The notes under the pieces: model-generated
Database searches by the model: none
Seen by the model: the letters and a program-made list of their open reading frames with translations, nothing else
Told to the model about the DNA's origin: nothing
Part shown: piece after piece, positions 9,688 to 20,766 of the stretch
Layout: each line of letters begins with the position of its first letter
Numbering within the stretch: the first letter of the stretch is position 1
Translations under genes and position numbers: made by a program
Source of the DNA: Ophiothrix spiculata
Taxonomy: Eukaryota; Echinodermata; Ophiuroidea; Amphilepidida; Ophiotrichidae
Length of the DNA stretch: 26,698 bases
Assembly (NCBI GenBank): GCA_000969725.1
Contig: JXSR01S062635.1
Strand: one strand, 5' to 3'

Positions 9688-10040
9688 CCTTTCGACCAAT
9701 TCAACACCTAAAATGCCCCATTTTATCCACCCACACAACTACTATACTGTCCAGACTGAGACTGTATTTTAAGGGTAATTTAAAAAATGCTATGATAAAC
9801 AATGTTACATGACCCCAAATTGAGTGTGAATAATTTACTTCCAAAAAGGTATGACTATGTCTGTTTCAACAAATTTAACATCTGAAATGCCCAGTTGCCA
9901 TTTTACCCACCCACACAACAACTATACCGTCTAGACGAAGTCTGTATTTTAAGTGTAATTTTAAAAAATGCTATGAAAATGATGTCACATAACCCCAAAT
10001 TTAGTGTGAATTTACCTCAAAAAAGATATGACCGAAACGA
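9688..10040. repeat. Diverged tandem duplication, about 175-bp period
   Basis: Two consecutive copies share AAATGCCC, CATTTTA(T/C)CCACCCACACAAC, GACTGTATTTTAAG/GTCTGTATTTTAAG, AAAAAATGCTATGA and CATGACCCCAAAT/CATAACCCCAAAT. AAATGCCC starts at 9711 and 9885. The differences show an older duplication. An open frame across the second copy (9895-10197) is a by-product. Confidence 0.85.
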
Positions 10041-10392
10041 AGTAATTTGCCAGATTGAGAACAAAAACTATAGGCCACTCAAAATTTATTGGATAGTGAA
10101 AACAAAAATCCATAATACAGGGATCATTATTTGTAAATGCAACCTGTACCCTGGATTTGTGTTTACATTAACCAATAAATGTTTGTTTTGCCTATAATAT
10201 CTGACATTTTCCTGAATCCATTTCACTCATGGTTGGATGAAGGTTTCTGTCCATTCTATTTCTTGCATGATTTTATGGGTTTTGGGTGTGCATGCTTTGA
10301 CTACTGTATTTGATTTCTGTAATTTTGTGTTATGTTGTTTTGTTTATTCACTCATAGTTATGTTTTTTTGTTATGTCTATATCATTTTTCAG

Positions 10393-10410
10393 GGAATCCA
10401 AACAAAGCCG
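10393..10410 (+). CDS. Candidate 18-nt micro-exon of the PKC-like gene
   Basis: GGAATCCAAACAAAGCCG is preceded by a good acceptor (TATATCATTTTTCAG) and followed by GTATGA. It is in phase 1 at both ends, so it accepts the phase-1 end of the exon at 7513-7573, adds GNPNKA and passes on phase 1. Being a multiple of three, it could be a skippable cassette. Splice-like pairs around 18 nt occur by chance in several kilobases, so the support is frame fit, acceptor quality and a sensible position in the C2-C1 linker, not homology. Confidence 0.4.
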
Positions 10411-10743
10411 GTATGATCATTGTTCCCTTTTTTTATATTTCATTTGATTCATCTAGATATAGAACACAATATATGGCAGAAATGCAGTTCATTATTTAGT
10501 AAAACTTGAAAATTTCAATGAAAAATATGCCATTTTATCATGAAATTCCATTTGGAATTTGTTTTTTGAATTGATTTTTTTACAAATATTAGAATACAAA
10601 TTCAGTGCATTTCTCATTTTTGCCATATGTTTTGAGTTGTAGTTAAGGATTACAGAGGAGCTTCATAACAGAATGTCATTGTATTCACTCAATGTTTTTA
10701 TATTAACATGATTTTGATCTTTGAAATGAGAAAAACAAATGAA
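10411..10743. other. Probable intron sequence
   Basis: Nothing supportable was seen in this AT-rich stretch. Confidence 0.4.
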
Positions 10744-11059
10744 TACCATATTGTTCCTATTAATCGCCCATGCTCTATCAACGACCACCTCAATTTCAAA
10801 GCATTTTCATATATCATTAAGCTTACCAACAATTGCGAGTAACAGGAAACAGTATCGGAGGTTAATCATGAAATGGAATGATGTAACAATTTTCAGTATT
10901 TTAGGGTTATCGGTGGCCGTATAACAGTAAGTTGCCTTAATTGTTAAGAATATGTGGCAATTATATGCAAATTTTGATGTTGAAAATCTGTCTCTAATAA
11001 TCGCCCACCCTTCATGAAATGTTGCTGCTCAGTGGGCGATTAATACGAACAATGCGGTA
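10744..11059. mobile_element. Inverted-repeat element, 316 bp
   Basis: The left end TACCATATTGTTCCTATTAA then TCGCCCA is mirrored on the right by TGGGCGATTAATACGAACAA then TGCGGTA, with three mismatches over 27 bp. TA sits at both tips, so a TA target is possible. The interior is non-coding; the small open frame 10739-10924 is incidental. Confidence 0.85.
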
Positions 11060-11273
11060 GATATAATGTAATTCATTTTTAGATGTTTTTCACAAATTCA
11101 CACTGTATATTTGGGCTATCATGTCTATATTTTGAAGGCTTTTTTTATTTATCAATCATTGAAAATAATTACAATTAGCTTAGATGTGCCATTTTGTTAT
11201 GAAACAAACCTTTGTAAGACTTCCATATCATATGGGGATCATTTTTTTGCGCCTACTAAAAATCATCAATCAT

Positions 11274-11421
11274 TTTACAAATGTTAATGCCTTTAAGTTC
11301 ATCAATGGCAAATATATCATGAGATCAAATTTTGGATTCTACCATTGCACGAGGCAAAGTTGAGCGAAATGGTGCAGTCCAAATTTGACCAAATGATATA
11401 GACAGTCAGCATTTGTTTTAT
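11274..11421. mobile_element. Small foldback element
   Basis: The core pairs ATATCAT, TCAAATTTTGGA and ACCATTGC (11313-11348) with GAAATGGTGCAGTCCAAATT, TGACC and AAATGATAT (11366-11400). A weaker outer pairing of ACAAATGTTAATG with CAGTCAGCATTTGT extends it to about 148 bp. It is non-coding. Confidence 0.7.
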
Positions 11422-11899
11422 ATCATAACATCACCTGGGGTTTGCAGTACAATAATACAAACTTTGCATGTCCCTAATATTAATGTAATCAGGATATAAT
11501 ATATTATTGAAAAAGCTTATATTGTAGAGAAAACTGGTGTTGATATTTTTCCTCTCCAATAAGAACTGAAAAGATAGCCATGCTTTTTCTTTATAATAAT
11601 TTTTTTTCAAGATTAAAATATTGTGCAATTCTGTTTTAAATGCTGTTCAAAAATGTGCCTACGAGCATTTTTGGCAATAGCTGCCATCATGACAAATGCC
11701 ATTCCTTTGTAAGTAAAGTAGCTGGCAATATCTGTTTGTGTATGCATGTTTTGAGCTCAAGAAAAAATGGAGAAACACATAATTTCCTGAAATTAGCAAC
11801 ATGCATTCATGAGCATAAGCTTGCATAATACACAATCTGATAGAAAGCTCATAGGCTTCTGTAAATGTTGACTCTAAAAAACTTGTGTGTCTCGTGGAA

Positions 11900-12060
11900 A
11901 GTATCAGGCACTGAATTGTACACATTAGTAGGTTATGAGACACTGGGTCAATGGATTATGTCCTTGGGCAAGACATTTTATCTTGATGGCTTCGATGACC
12001 CAAGCGCAATTACTTGTAGTTGGAAGATATCACTATCTACATGATGCAGTTGCAAATAAT
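11900..12060 (+). mobile_element. Possible degraded SINE remnant
   Basis: TCCTTGGGCAAGACATTTTA, followed soon by GACCCAAGCGC, resembles a segment found in many tRNA-related SINEs of marine animals (TCCTTGGGCAAG followed by an ACTTTAC-like run). About 280 bp further on, GCAAAGCGCTATGTGCTTT resembles the 3' tail of L2-type elements. No promoter boxes or target duplication can be recognised, so this is a tentative call. Confidence 0.35.
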
Positions 12061-12507
12061 CAGTTTAAAGTGTAAATTATGTTTGTAATGGTTTCCGTAA
12101 AATAGAAGTGAAATATATAGGTAGGGTACTATTTAAAGGCCCAATATCAATGTGGATTGTTTTTAAAGTGTGCATATTCCTTTCAAACTTCCTTGGGCCA
12201 TTTAAGTATCATCTGGGTAAAAAGTCTCTCTTGGGAAAAATATATGCGCTGGTTATTAATATTGGATTCTTTAACCTTTTGGAGAAACAAACAAACGTAA
12301 TGACCAATAACATATAGCTACGCAGTGCATACTATCGAGTGTAACTTGCAAAGCGCTATGTGCTTTCTCAATGTTCACATATAATTTCTCCCCATATGAG
12401 CAGCTAACATAAAATATTTTATTCTATTGATTATTTATGATACTAAACTCTTCACTCTTGAATTTCAGAATATTCCAAACCACTATCTCATGTGATATGC
12501 TTCTTTA

Positions 12508-12747
12508 ACCAAATCAAGAGAAGATAGTGTGTGTGTCCCATCATGCATTGCTTCCAGTGGGATTGTTTGTATGGGAAATCATGTGAGTAGTTAGTAATGA
12601 GATGTCCCTAAATCAAAATTATTTGTTATAATCTAGCATTTTGGGCATGTTTCATCAGTAACTACTCACATGATTGCCTGTACAAAATTTCCCATAGGGA
12701 GCAATGCATCATGGGATACACACGACATCTTCTCTAATCAAATCAGA
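12508..12747. mobile_element. Foldback element, family 3, with about 100-bp arms
   Basis: The left arm (AAATCAAGAGAAGATAG, TCCCATCATGCATTGCTTCC, ATCATGTGAGTAGTTA) is mirrored almost throughout by the right arm (TAACTACTCACATGAT, GGAGCAATGCATCATGGGA, ATCTTCTCTAATCAAAT). Only about 35 bp in the middle are unpaired. The TCCCATCATGC...CTTCC...ATGGGAT pattern recurs in the foldback at 21069-21417. Confidence 0.88.
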
Positions 12748-12936
12748 CAGAATTCTATTCAAGAGGATACAAGAGAATGGTGTGAATCTTAACTACTAAA
12801 TCAGATTGGGAATGCTTATTTCAACATATTTGTTGTTTTGTTTTATCTTTGCCTACCCTGGGAAAAATTCAAATCAGAAAACTGCAGAGGTAAAAGTAGA
12901 GGATGATATATAAGTATTCATTTGTGTGTGTTTTTG

Positions 12937-14130
12937 TAACCTCCAATATGGCTGACTCCTCAGTGAATTTTCCTATGATAATCCTTATGTATCTTAGTGA
13001 TATCTGTCCTACAAAGTAAAAATACAGTATGTGCATTTATAAAACATAGCAGATACTTCCATTTAATGTAACATTTCACTTCAATTCATCCCCATGCAAA
13101 CAAATTGTATACATTTTCTTCATATTGTAGATACTGCCTTATGTTATGAAAGAACATTGGTCGTCTGCTCATTTGTGCAGGGAAAAGGAAGTAGCTTGCA
13201 ATGTATCTGCAATGCACATACTGCGTTTTTAATTTGTTGGGTAGATATTTTCTTTATGTTTTGGATTATTCTGTACCCTGTTTTATTTTTTAAATTATGG
13301 CGAAAAAGACCTTGGGGTTCTTTTATCTTAGTAACCCATCCAATTAGGAGGACTCCTTGGTGTTTTTTCTCTTAGGATAATCCTATATGTCCCTTTATGT
13401 ATCTCAGGGATATTTCCTTTATGTACTGGATAATTTATGTGCCCTTCTTGTTTTATTTTTATTATTATGTTAGTGTTGTAGATTGGAAAAGAGACCTTTC
13501 ATCTGTGTATCTTAGTAATCTATCCAATATGGCTGACTCCTCAGTGATATTTCCTTTAGAATAATCCTATATATGTCAGTGATATTTCCCTTTGATATGG
13601 TATTGGATAAATGCACCCATATCTTGTTTTATTTTATGAATTTCAAGTCTGTTGTAATGAAAGATCTGAGTAATTCCTTTGTGTATCTTACACCTTAATC
13701 ACTTAGAAGTATACGTATAAGTTGTTCACTATACGTTCGAAGTGGAGGCACTCATATGTTTATACTTTGATCAACACCAAATAGACGGGCCTCTTCACAT
13801 CGTGAATTGATACAGATAAGCGGGTGCGTAGTTGAACACACCACAAATGCAGGAGATGCAGGGCGTGTTGTATGCGTAACTCGCGCATCAGTATCTACGG
13901 CGCGCATGTATGTGGGATTATGTTTACTTCCCGCCTATTTAGTGTTGATCAAAGTATAGTGATGGGGATGATCCCCATCATTTTCAGATACGAGTGCATA
14001 GCCCATGAGCATACGTCTATGTGATCAAGGCCTTAGTAACCCATTCAATATTGCAAACACCTTAGTGGATATTCTTTATGTACAGGGTTATTTTCTGTAG
14101 CATTCCCATGTTTTGTGAGTGATTTTGTTT
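12937..14130 (+). repeat. Degenerate tandem repeat, about 185-bp period
   Basis: A block resembling TTAGTAACCCATCCAATATGG then CTGACTCCTCAGTGATATTTCC begins near 12937, 13326, 13507 and 14033. Shared later pieces include ATAATCCTATAT, GGATAATTTATG and CTTGTTTTATTTT. The spacing 13326-13507 is about 181 bp, 12937-13326 is about two periods, and 13507-14033 matches one period once the inserted element (342 bp) is removed. The unit near 13130 is strongly diverged. Confidence 0.7.
13691..14032. mobile_element. PIF/Harbinger-like inverted-repeat element with TTA target
   Basis: The ends CCTTAATCACTTAG and CTATGTGATCAAGG are mirror-related. A strong inner pair, TATACTTTGATCAACACCAA (13761) and its inverse near 13939-13958, gives arms of over 100 bp. 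TTA flanks both sides (13688-13690 and 14033-14035). The surrounding tandem repeat reads TATCTTAGTAACCC elsewhere, so a single TTA was present before insertion. A three-base TWA target is typical of PIF/Harbinger elements. The core is CpG-rich and non-coding. Confidence 0.8.
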
Positions 14131-15585
14131 TGATAGTAATCCAATAATCCAACAAGGCTTCTACCGAAATGAATTTTCCCTCCGTATTATTACGCAAATG
14201 GGATTTATATGTTAAAGAACTGTAGAAAAGATTATTTATGTTAACTATTGCACAAGTTTGTGATTGATTGCATATGGGATTCAAAGTTGTTTCCTTGTGG
14301 GTCTTATTCAGATGTTTTTAATGTTTGAAAAAAGATTTCTTCGGTTTATGTAATATCATTGGAGCCGAGATAGAAAGCCAGCAATTTCTGTGAAGTTTTT
14401 TCATCAACATTTTAGAGAAATGTTCTTTTTTCTCTACTGGCAGATTTATTCAGAGAAACAATCTGAGATTTTTAGTCTGTTTTATTAGAATAGAATAGAC
14501 CATTTGTCAAAATGTGACTTTCCGGAAATTAAAAAAGTAACTCATTAAGATAAACTTTGATTGTAAAGAGTTCATCCATTAAGTGGAATGAGAATAGTGA
14601 AGTATTTGTTAAGTGTTTCTAGTAAAGCTCCTCAGAGATTCTAGAAATTAGAATAAGCCTTAAGAAACTTATTCACTTATTTCTTTCAAATGGAGACTTG
14701 TTCTGCCATTGAGCCAAAAGTTGATTCAGAATTAGAATATCATGCTGTTTATTAGCCACTATAATTTATGCATATTTTTCAATTTCATAGCATATGAAAA
14801 TATACAGAAAATCTGCTCATGGATCATTGTTTAGTTGAAAATTTTGCTTAGTTTGTATAAATATGGTCATATGATCCAATGTATCAAAGATCTCCAAACA
14901 GATTTATAACAGAAAGGTATATTATGTTGGTAGTTTTGGTTGCAAGAAAAGAGCCTTATCCTGTTCAAAAATATAATTCTATATAAAATAAAAAATACAT
15001 TGTCATTGTTTTATTTCCAATGTTAGTATTCTTTGATATGAAAATAATTCCCTTGCACTTAGCATTGTCAAAACTGTCAGAATTTTAATATCTGTTAAAT
15101 AGCTACACATTAAATATATGAATTTCACACACATCTACCTGTCTGTTTTCCATGAAATTCATGAGTAAAGTTGGATTGGAAGTGTCCATCATTGTCAATG
15201 TTTGCAACCTTGGTATGTCAACAATTTCCAAGCGCCTAGTCTCAATTTTGTCTTGCTTAGACTCATGGGAATTACAACCTTTATTTCCTGCCTAGGATGT
15301 ATGTGAAAACACACCCATACACCCACACAAACAAAACAAAACAAAATGGAAAACCCAACAAAAATGGCTAAATCTGGTAGTAAAGGCCTACATATTAATA
15401 GCAGTGGTTTATTCCATTATATTTCAGATCCCTAATTTATTCAATTTATTAGTTGAAAAAAATAATAAATTTAATCTAATAATCTAATTTGATGCATTTT
15501 ATTATAGTCCTAGCACAAATAACCACAACATCACTCTGTACAAATTTGTTTTAAGTAAATGTTGTCTTCTGGGGCTTAGTTGTTT
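14131..15585. other. Unannotated AT-rich stretch
   Basis: No exon, RNA gene or clear element was found. 15301-15350 is low-complexity (ACACCC and AAAACAA runs). Confidence 0.45.
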
Positions 15586-15598
15586 CCTTAGTTTTGAC

Positions 15599-15766
15599 AA
15601 CTAAGGGGCCATAGGCCGCACCACTTTTATTTTCCTTCCGCGGTCCTGGGTCGTAATAACATTTTTTTTGGATGTATTGAGCAGTTAGCCATATTACCAG
15701 GATGAACGGCACATGCAGGGCCTATTATTCTGTCATGCACTTGTCAATTGTTTTTGGCCCCTAGTT
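15599..15766. mobile_element. Weak candidate inverted-repeat element
   Basis: AACTAAGGGGCCATA on the left and TTGGCCCCTAGTT on the right are imperfect mirrors about 155 bp apart. A local hairpin, CCTTAGTT...AACTAAGG (15586-15606), overlaps the left end. No target duplication is clear. Confidence 0.4.
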
Positions 15767-15819
15767 ACCCAGACACCTATGTAGGCCTCCCTTCTAATAT
15801 CAGCTGACTTCCCTGCAGG

Positions 15820-16100
15820 ACAGGGCATATAGTGCCGAGACACAAACAGCCTAATACCATGGGACATCTCCGTCTAGATCTCTACATAATAAAAACCTGG
15901 CCCGACAGGTAAGCTACCTGTATGTAATCCCCTCCGACAAGAACATCTGCATTGTACAAATAAAGAGTATCCTGCTTGTACTTGGGGACCAGAGAAACAG
16001 CTGATGAATGCATTATGGATGTCCAGTTTTGATTGGTTCACCTTGACAATGTCTTCACTTGTTCTGATAAGCCTGTCCAACCATCTGCACTTCCTTTTTA
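15820..16100 (-). other. GC-richer island with a minus-strand open frame; unidentified
   Basis: This segment is visibly less AT-rich than its surroundings. On the minus strand a frame stays open for at least 69 codons (about 15874-16090), with text such as RWLDRLIRTSEDIVKVNQSK and ending GPGFYYVEI before a stop. I do not recognise the sequence. It has no good start codon in frame; the first possible initiator is TTG. A hairpin, GGCATATAGTGCC, lies near 15824. It could be a fragment of a retroelement, an exon of an unrelated gene on the minus strand, or chance. Confidence 0.3.
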
Positions 16101-16202
16101 AAACATTTTTTGAAAAATCAGAGTTTTTTTTGGATTGAATTAATAAGTGGTATTTTTCTCATCTTACCTCCATGTTCTAACCTTGGAATACACATTTTTC
16201 AG

Positions 16203-16214
16203 AAGACGACGAAG
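16203..16214 (+). CDS. Candidate 12-nt micro-exon of the PKC-like gene
   Basis: AAGACGACGAAG lies between an acceptor (AATACACATTTTTCAG) and GTAATA. It is phase 1 at both ends and, joined after the preceding candidates, adds EDDE and leaves a G to start the next codon. PKC delta and theta have acidic residues at the same place in the linker before C1. The acceptor has the same CATTTTTCAG as the 18-nt candidate. Very short exons cannot be established by inspection, so this stays a hypothesis. Confidence 0.35.
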
Positions 16215-16346
16215 GTAATACAACAGTTCTAATAGTTGTCAGTGTATCCCAATAATCCCATTGTGATATCTCCGCTGCCCCTGTCATTTATATATTTACG
16301 TGTAGTTAATAAATCCAAATCTTGTTGAATTTTTTTCAGATAGCCC

Positions 16347-16745
16347 CAATGTATTTGGTAGAAATCCCATTTGTGTAGATTGTGAAATCCCATTACTACT
16401 TATGGTTTACTTTTGTGTCTCCATGACACCACTAATGTTTTTGCCACTTAAATTGATATTTATATGTTTATGTGTTTTGATCCAAATTCATTATAACTTA
16501 TTACATTGACCTAGTTTTTGATTATGATGTAACAACTAAGTGGCAGTATCCCTAATAATTTGCAATGTATTTGGTAGAAATCCCATTTGTGTAGATTTAC
16601 TTACAGATTCAACTTACAGTTAATTTATATATGTTTTTATATTTTGATCCATATTCATTAGAACTTATTACATTGACTTAGTCTTTGATTATGATGTAAT
16701 CAACTTAGAAGCGGCAGTATCTGTTGCTCAATAATTTGCAAAACA
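16347..16745 (+). repeat. Two-copy tandem duplication, 216-bp period
   Basis: CAATGTATTTGGTAGAAATC followed by CCATTTGTGTAGATT starts at 16347 and again at 16563. The copies also share TTTGATCCA(A/T)ATTCATTA, ACTTATTACATTGAC, TTTGATTATGATGTAA and GGCAGTATC. The second copy has a short deletion in its middle. Confidence 0.9.
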
Positions 16746-17566
16746 AAGAATCAACATCCCTTGAAAAACTAGCCACAGTAATGTTTCCCTTTTTCCAAGA
16801 CTCAATAATCTATACTTATCTTTATCTATGGTTTTAATAAGATAGAGGTGACTTTGTTTTGCCTAAGGATTGGAAAGGAAACAAGATCTATTAAATTTCT
16901 GTAACACTTCCCAAAAGACAATCTGTAGACAATGTTTGATGGATTACTTGATATTAGGATGGTCTCAAGTTACTTGCTGTTTATTGTTCAGGAAAAACAA
17001 TTTGCTTTGCTATATTGATGTTGCTTGTAACTTTTTAAATCAAAGAAATGTTGTTTTATTGGAATTGAATTCATTTTCAAATGACTTCTTTGAATGCTAC
17101 AGTTGAAAATCCTACAAATGAAAATGAATATGAAATAGCCCAAATACATTTCAACCAAGAGATATATATTGTCATTGAATTTGGGTCCGTGTCTGTTTCT
17201 CTATATTTCTGAAGATACCATTAGTGTATGAGAGGTTTTGTGTTTGAGTTCCATGAATGAATGCGTGAAAATAGTGATTTTTCATTTAGTATGATCAGAG
17301 GAGATAGTATTTGGCCTTTAGTCGGTTAGGGTTATTATAAGATTTTTCCCTTCAAATAAATATACCCAATGTAATTAATATCATAAGTCTATGGTAATAA
17401 AGTTTTGTCCATTAGTAGCCTCCACAATTTGACACAATTAATTATCCAGTATATTTCCCCATTATTTTTTACTGGCAATATTTATTCCAAATGGAGTGCT
17501 GTAGTTAAGAGATAAGAATATTAAGAGAATAAGAACAATGACTATTAAAAGTCAATGCTTTAATAT
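16746..17566. other. Unannotated AT-rich stretch
   Basis: The open frame 16870-17106 shows no recognisable domain. Nothing else was seen. Confidence 0.45.
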
Positions 17567-17825
17567 ATATGTAACGCATTACATCAAAAGGTACATGTTG
17601 TCTACCTTTGACAAAATTGAGATTTCTATGTTACTTTAAAGAGAATAAATTAAGCTTTAAAATGATACCTTGCTTGTGAAAATTGAAGTTTAAATTTTGA
17701 AGATATGGTGAATAAAGATGACAATTTTCTTATTATTTTCTTTATAATTTACGAGCTTTATTTGCAAGTATCTCAAAATTTGCTTGGCCGAGAACTTGTA
17801 CCTTTTGATGTAACGCGTCACATAT
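17567..17825. mobile_element. Inverted-repeat element, family 1, better-preserved copy
   Basis: ATATGTAACGCATTACATCA then AAAGGTACATGTT at the left is mirrored by AACTTGTACCTTTTGATGTA then ACGCGTCACATAT at the right, with three mismatches over 33 bp. TATA-rich flanks make a TA target likely but ambiguous. It shares ends and an inner motif with 1264-1707. The minus-strand open frame across it is not transposase-like. Confidence 0.87.
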
Positions 17826-19962
17826 GTATCATTACTTTTTCTTCCTGATATAACTAATTTCAAAGCAAAATATTTGAAACAGGTAGTCAAGAGTTTGAAG
17901 TTCATTTTTAACTGTTTCACTGCATACATTTTATATGAAAGCTTTTATATACATCTTAAGGAGCTTTAAGAAACAGCAACATGGCAGGCATATCTTTCAA
18001 TGCTCCATTACATTATTATATCTTGCTTCAGTACATTATTTAAGGCAAAGAGGGTCGCCTTGAAATGACAATGTACAGGAATAGTAACTTAAAATGGCTA
18101 AATTGAGTGGTTTTACAACATTGGACAAGAAACACATGTAACAGATACTATGTTCAGAGTACAAAGAACAAGTATTTTTGATAATTATATATTTTTATAA
18201 GCAAGCATCATTTTATTAAAAAATTGGGAGGAAAAAATGGTGGCATATTTTGGATATTTAGATGATGAACTTCAGGAACTATTTTATAGGTACTTTATTT
18301 ACTAAGCTAATCAATTTTTTGGAACGTAACGGTATGGATTTGGATAACAAAAATTGAAAAATAGTGATTCAAAAACAGAAACATTGAGTAACAATCTGTG
18401 TACAGAGATGACATTTATTTGTAGTGTTACAGTTCTACCATACTTCTGTTATTGCCGTTACACTCTTTTGGTGTCGTGTTTCCATACATATTCTTACATA
18501 GGATAGATTTCCATGGAATCATGGTTGGTCCCTGTAAAGGAGCTTGGACAGATTTTTCAAAATTTAGTTTTCAATGTCATATTAAAGATGACCAATACAA
18601 GAGACTTAAATTTAAAATTTCAGCTGAATCGGTCAAAACCTTTTTGATTTTATGGGAAACTTTGTATTCCAGAGCTATCTATATGTTACTGTGTAAAATT
18701 GTTGATTACCATAATTCAACCATGAAATTTCACATGGCTTATGAGAAAAATATGAGCAATATTTTGATACAAAAATCTCAAAAAAAAAAGTTAAGGCAAT
18801 TGAACCATGGTCCTATAAATGTTTAAGACAATTTTGGCAAAAAAATTAAAACTCATATGCTTTAATGTGTGGTTATTTCTTAAGGAGCAGTTTTCTTTTC
18901 ACTTTAAGGATAAAACATACTAGAGGAAAGACAATTTATGGTATATGTGTGGATAGTGTTATATTGACTGCCCCATCCCCTGGGGATACGATGCATAATA
19001 TGACACAACATTAAGACCATTTATATAGATGTACTGCTAGTGGGTGTCGCCAAGGATTTTCATCATTCCAGTTTTTAGAAGCCACTAATAGTGCCATACA
19101 TGTAAAAAAGTGGAATGATGAATTGATTTGGTTATCTAATACAACAATATATAGCTTCAGTGGAAAAAATATGTCTCCACAAATGCAACTCTTACAGGGA
19201 ATTGCACTTTTGTTAGCTATTACAGTTTGGGGATGAGTTGATCAATGCAGAAAAGAGGTTACTTGAGTTAGGTATTTCAAGGTATGCGAGTTTGAGCAAA
19301 AATGACCAAATCTTGACAAATCTGCATTCCTGTAGTAACATGCCGACTGAGTTGGAATTTTAAATAGGACATTGTTGAATTCTAATCAGAGGAATTTGAG
19401 TATCTTGAGCTGAAAGTGCTTTCATCTGTTGCATGCATTGGCTGAGAGATGCAGAGTACCTCTTAAGCTTGGTTTTCAATGATTTATAGCGAAAGCATCC
19501 ACCCAAAATACTCGCTTGAATGTTGTCATTTGCTCTTAGGTGTCAGTTGGGCTGATGTGATACTTTAAAAGCTTAGCTTAGCGTAGGTGTGGGGTTTTGT
19601 TTGTTTCCACTGAAAACCTTTCCCTTGGAGAGAAGGAGATACTTGGGAGATATATACAAATTTAATTATTCTTCCTCAGGTTAATGGTGTGTATATAATT
19701 TTTTTGGGTAGTGAAGCATTTTTAATTTACACATTAATTAAGATTCATGAAGCTGATGCATATGTAACATTAAATGACAACTTTTTACATTTGAAGTAAA
19801 TCCTTGATTAACCTCAAAAATATAAGGTGTATCAAAATTCTTTGTACCCAGATGTAGTTGACTTTCAGGATTTTTTTCACAATGATGAAAATATATTTTA
19901 AAATCTAAATTGAGATACGTTTCTATATTGTGAGTTCCGTCGAACTGATACAGTCTTGTATG
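17826..19962. other. Unannotated AT-rich stretch with one 124-codon open frame
   Basis: The + strand is open from 18452 to 18826 but begins with TTG, and its translation resembles no known domain. Its AT-rich, lysine-, serine- and phenylalanine-heavy composition is typical of chance frames. I see no supported exon or element here. Confidence 0.4.
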
Positions 19963-20227
19963 CAGGCCCGTAGCCAGGATTTTTGAAGGGGGTGGGGGAG
20001 GAGGGTGTGGATTTTCAGAAAGGGGACCTTTTGGAAAAAGAAGAAAAAAAAGTTTTCAGTACTTTTCCAAGCATTTTGTGTAGTGTTTTAAACGACCTAC
20101 CTTACATGTTTTGATGCTTTAAATGTTCTTTTGGTGGACATTTAGGGATCTTTTGTGGACCTTTTTCGAACATTGTCAAATTTGGGAGGGTACAACGCCC
20201 CCACCACATCCCCTTGCTATGGGCCTG
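19963..20227. mobile_element. Non-autonomous hAT-type element with 8-bp target duplication
   Basis: CTTGTATG occurs exactly on both sides (19955-19962 and 20228-20235). The ends are CAGGCCCGTAGCCAGG and the mirror of CAGGCCCATAGCAAGG. An 8-bp duplication plus ends starting with CAG are characteristic of the hAT superfamily. The 265-bp interior has G-rich and purine-rich tracts and no transposase. Confidence 0.93.
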
Positions 20228-20766
20228 CTTGTATGCCACATCCATTGTTAGCAACAATTGTGTCATCTAGATTGAACTAAAACAATAAATTATTAATCTC
20301 ACCACATATGCTAAAGAGAAGTTCTTTTGACAGAAAGTAGCTGTCAAAATTGGCCCATTATAACGTTATTGTGTTGGATGTGTTCTGTCTGAAGATATTG
20401 TAAGTTCAATTTGTCTAAGGAAATTAAATTTGCAGGTTTACTATCGGTCAGTCTCCATTCTTTTGTTAAATTCCCTTACCATGTGTAAAGTACTTTGAGC
20501 AATTTAGCAGTTCATTTAGGAAGAGTCTGTCGAGATTTCCATTAGTTTGATTGCTAACTGGCCACTTCGGAATTTTTATTGTGATAAGAGTTGCGTAATA
20601 GGGATCATGATATGGGCATTTTGTTGCTTGGGACACTAAGTGAAGTTTTAATCAGAAAATCTTCAATTGAAGATTGATCCATTTGAAACAAGGATTAAAG
20701 TTGTAAATGTTATAGAAATTGAGATTTGTCATTCCAATTGTTTTGTAGTTGCAGGTACTTGTAATT

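Noticed and set aside
12128..12208. TTTAAAGGCCCAA and TTGGGCCATTTAA as possible element ends
   Set aside because: Only about 12 bp of imperfect pairing and no target duplication; insufficient for a call.
13733..13745. GTTCGAAGT as a possible tRNA B box
   Set aside because: No matching A box or cloverleaf around it; it lies inside a Harbinger-like element.
18452..18826. 124-codon + strand open frame
   Set aside because: It opens with TTG, has no recognisable domain and no splice context; its composition matches noise.
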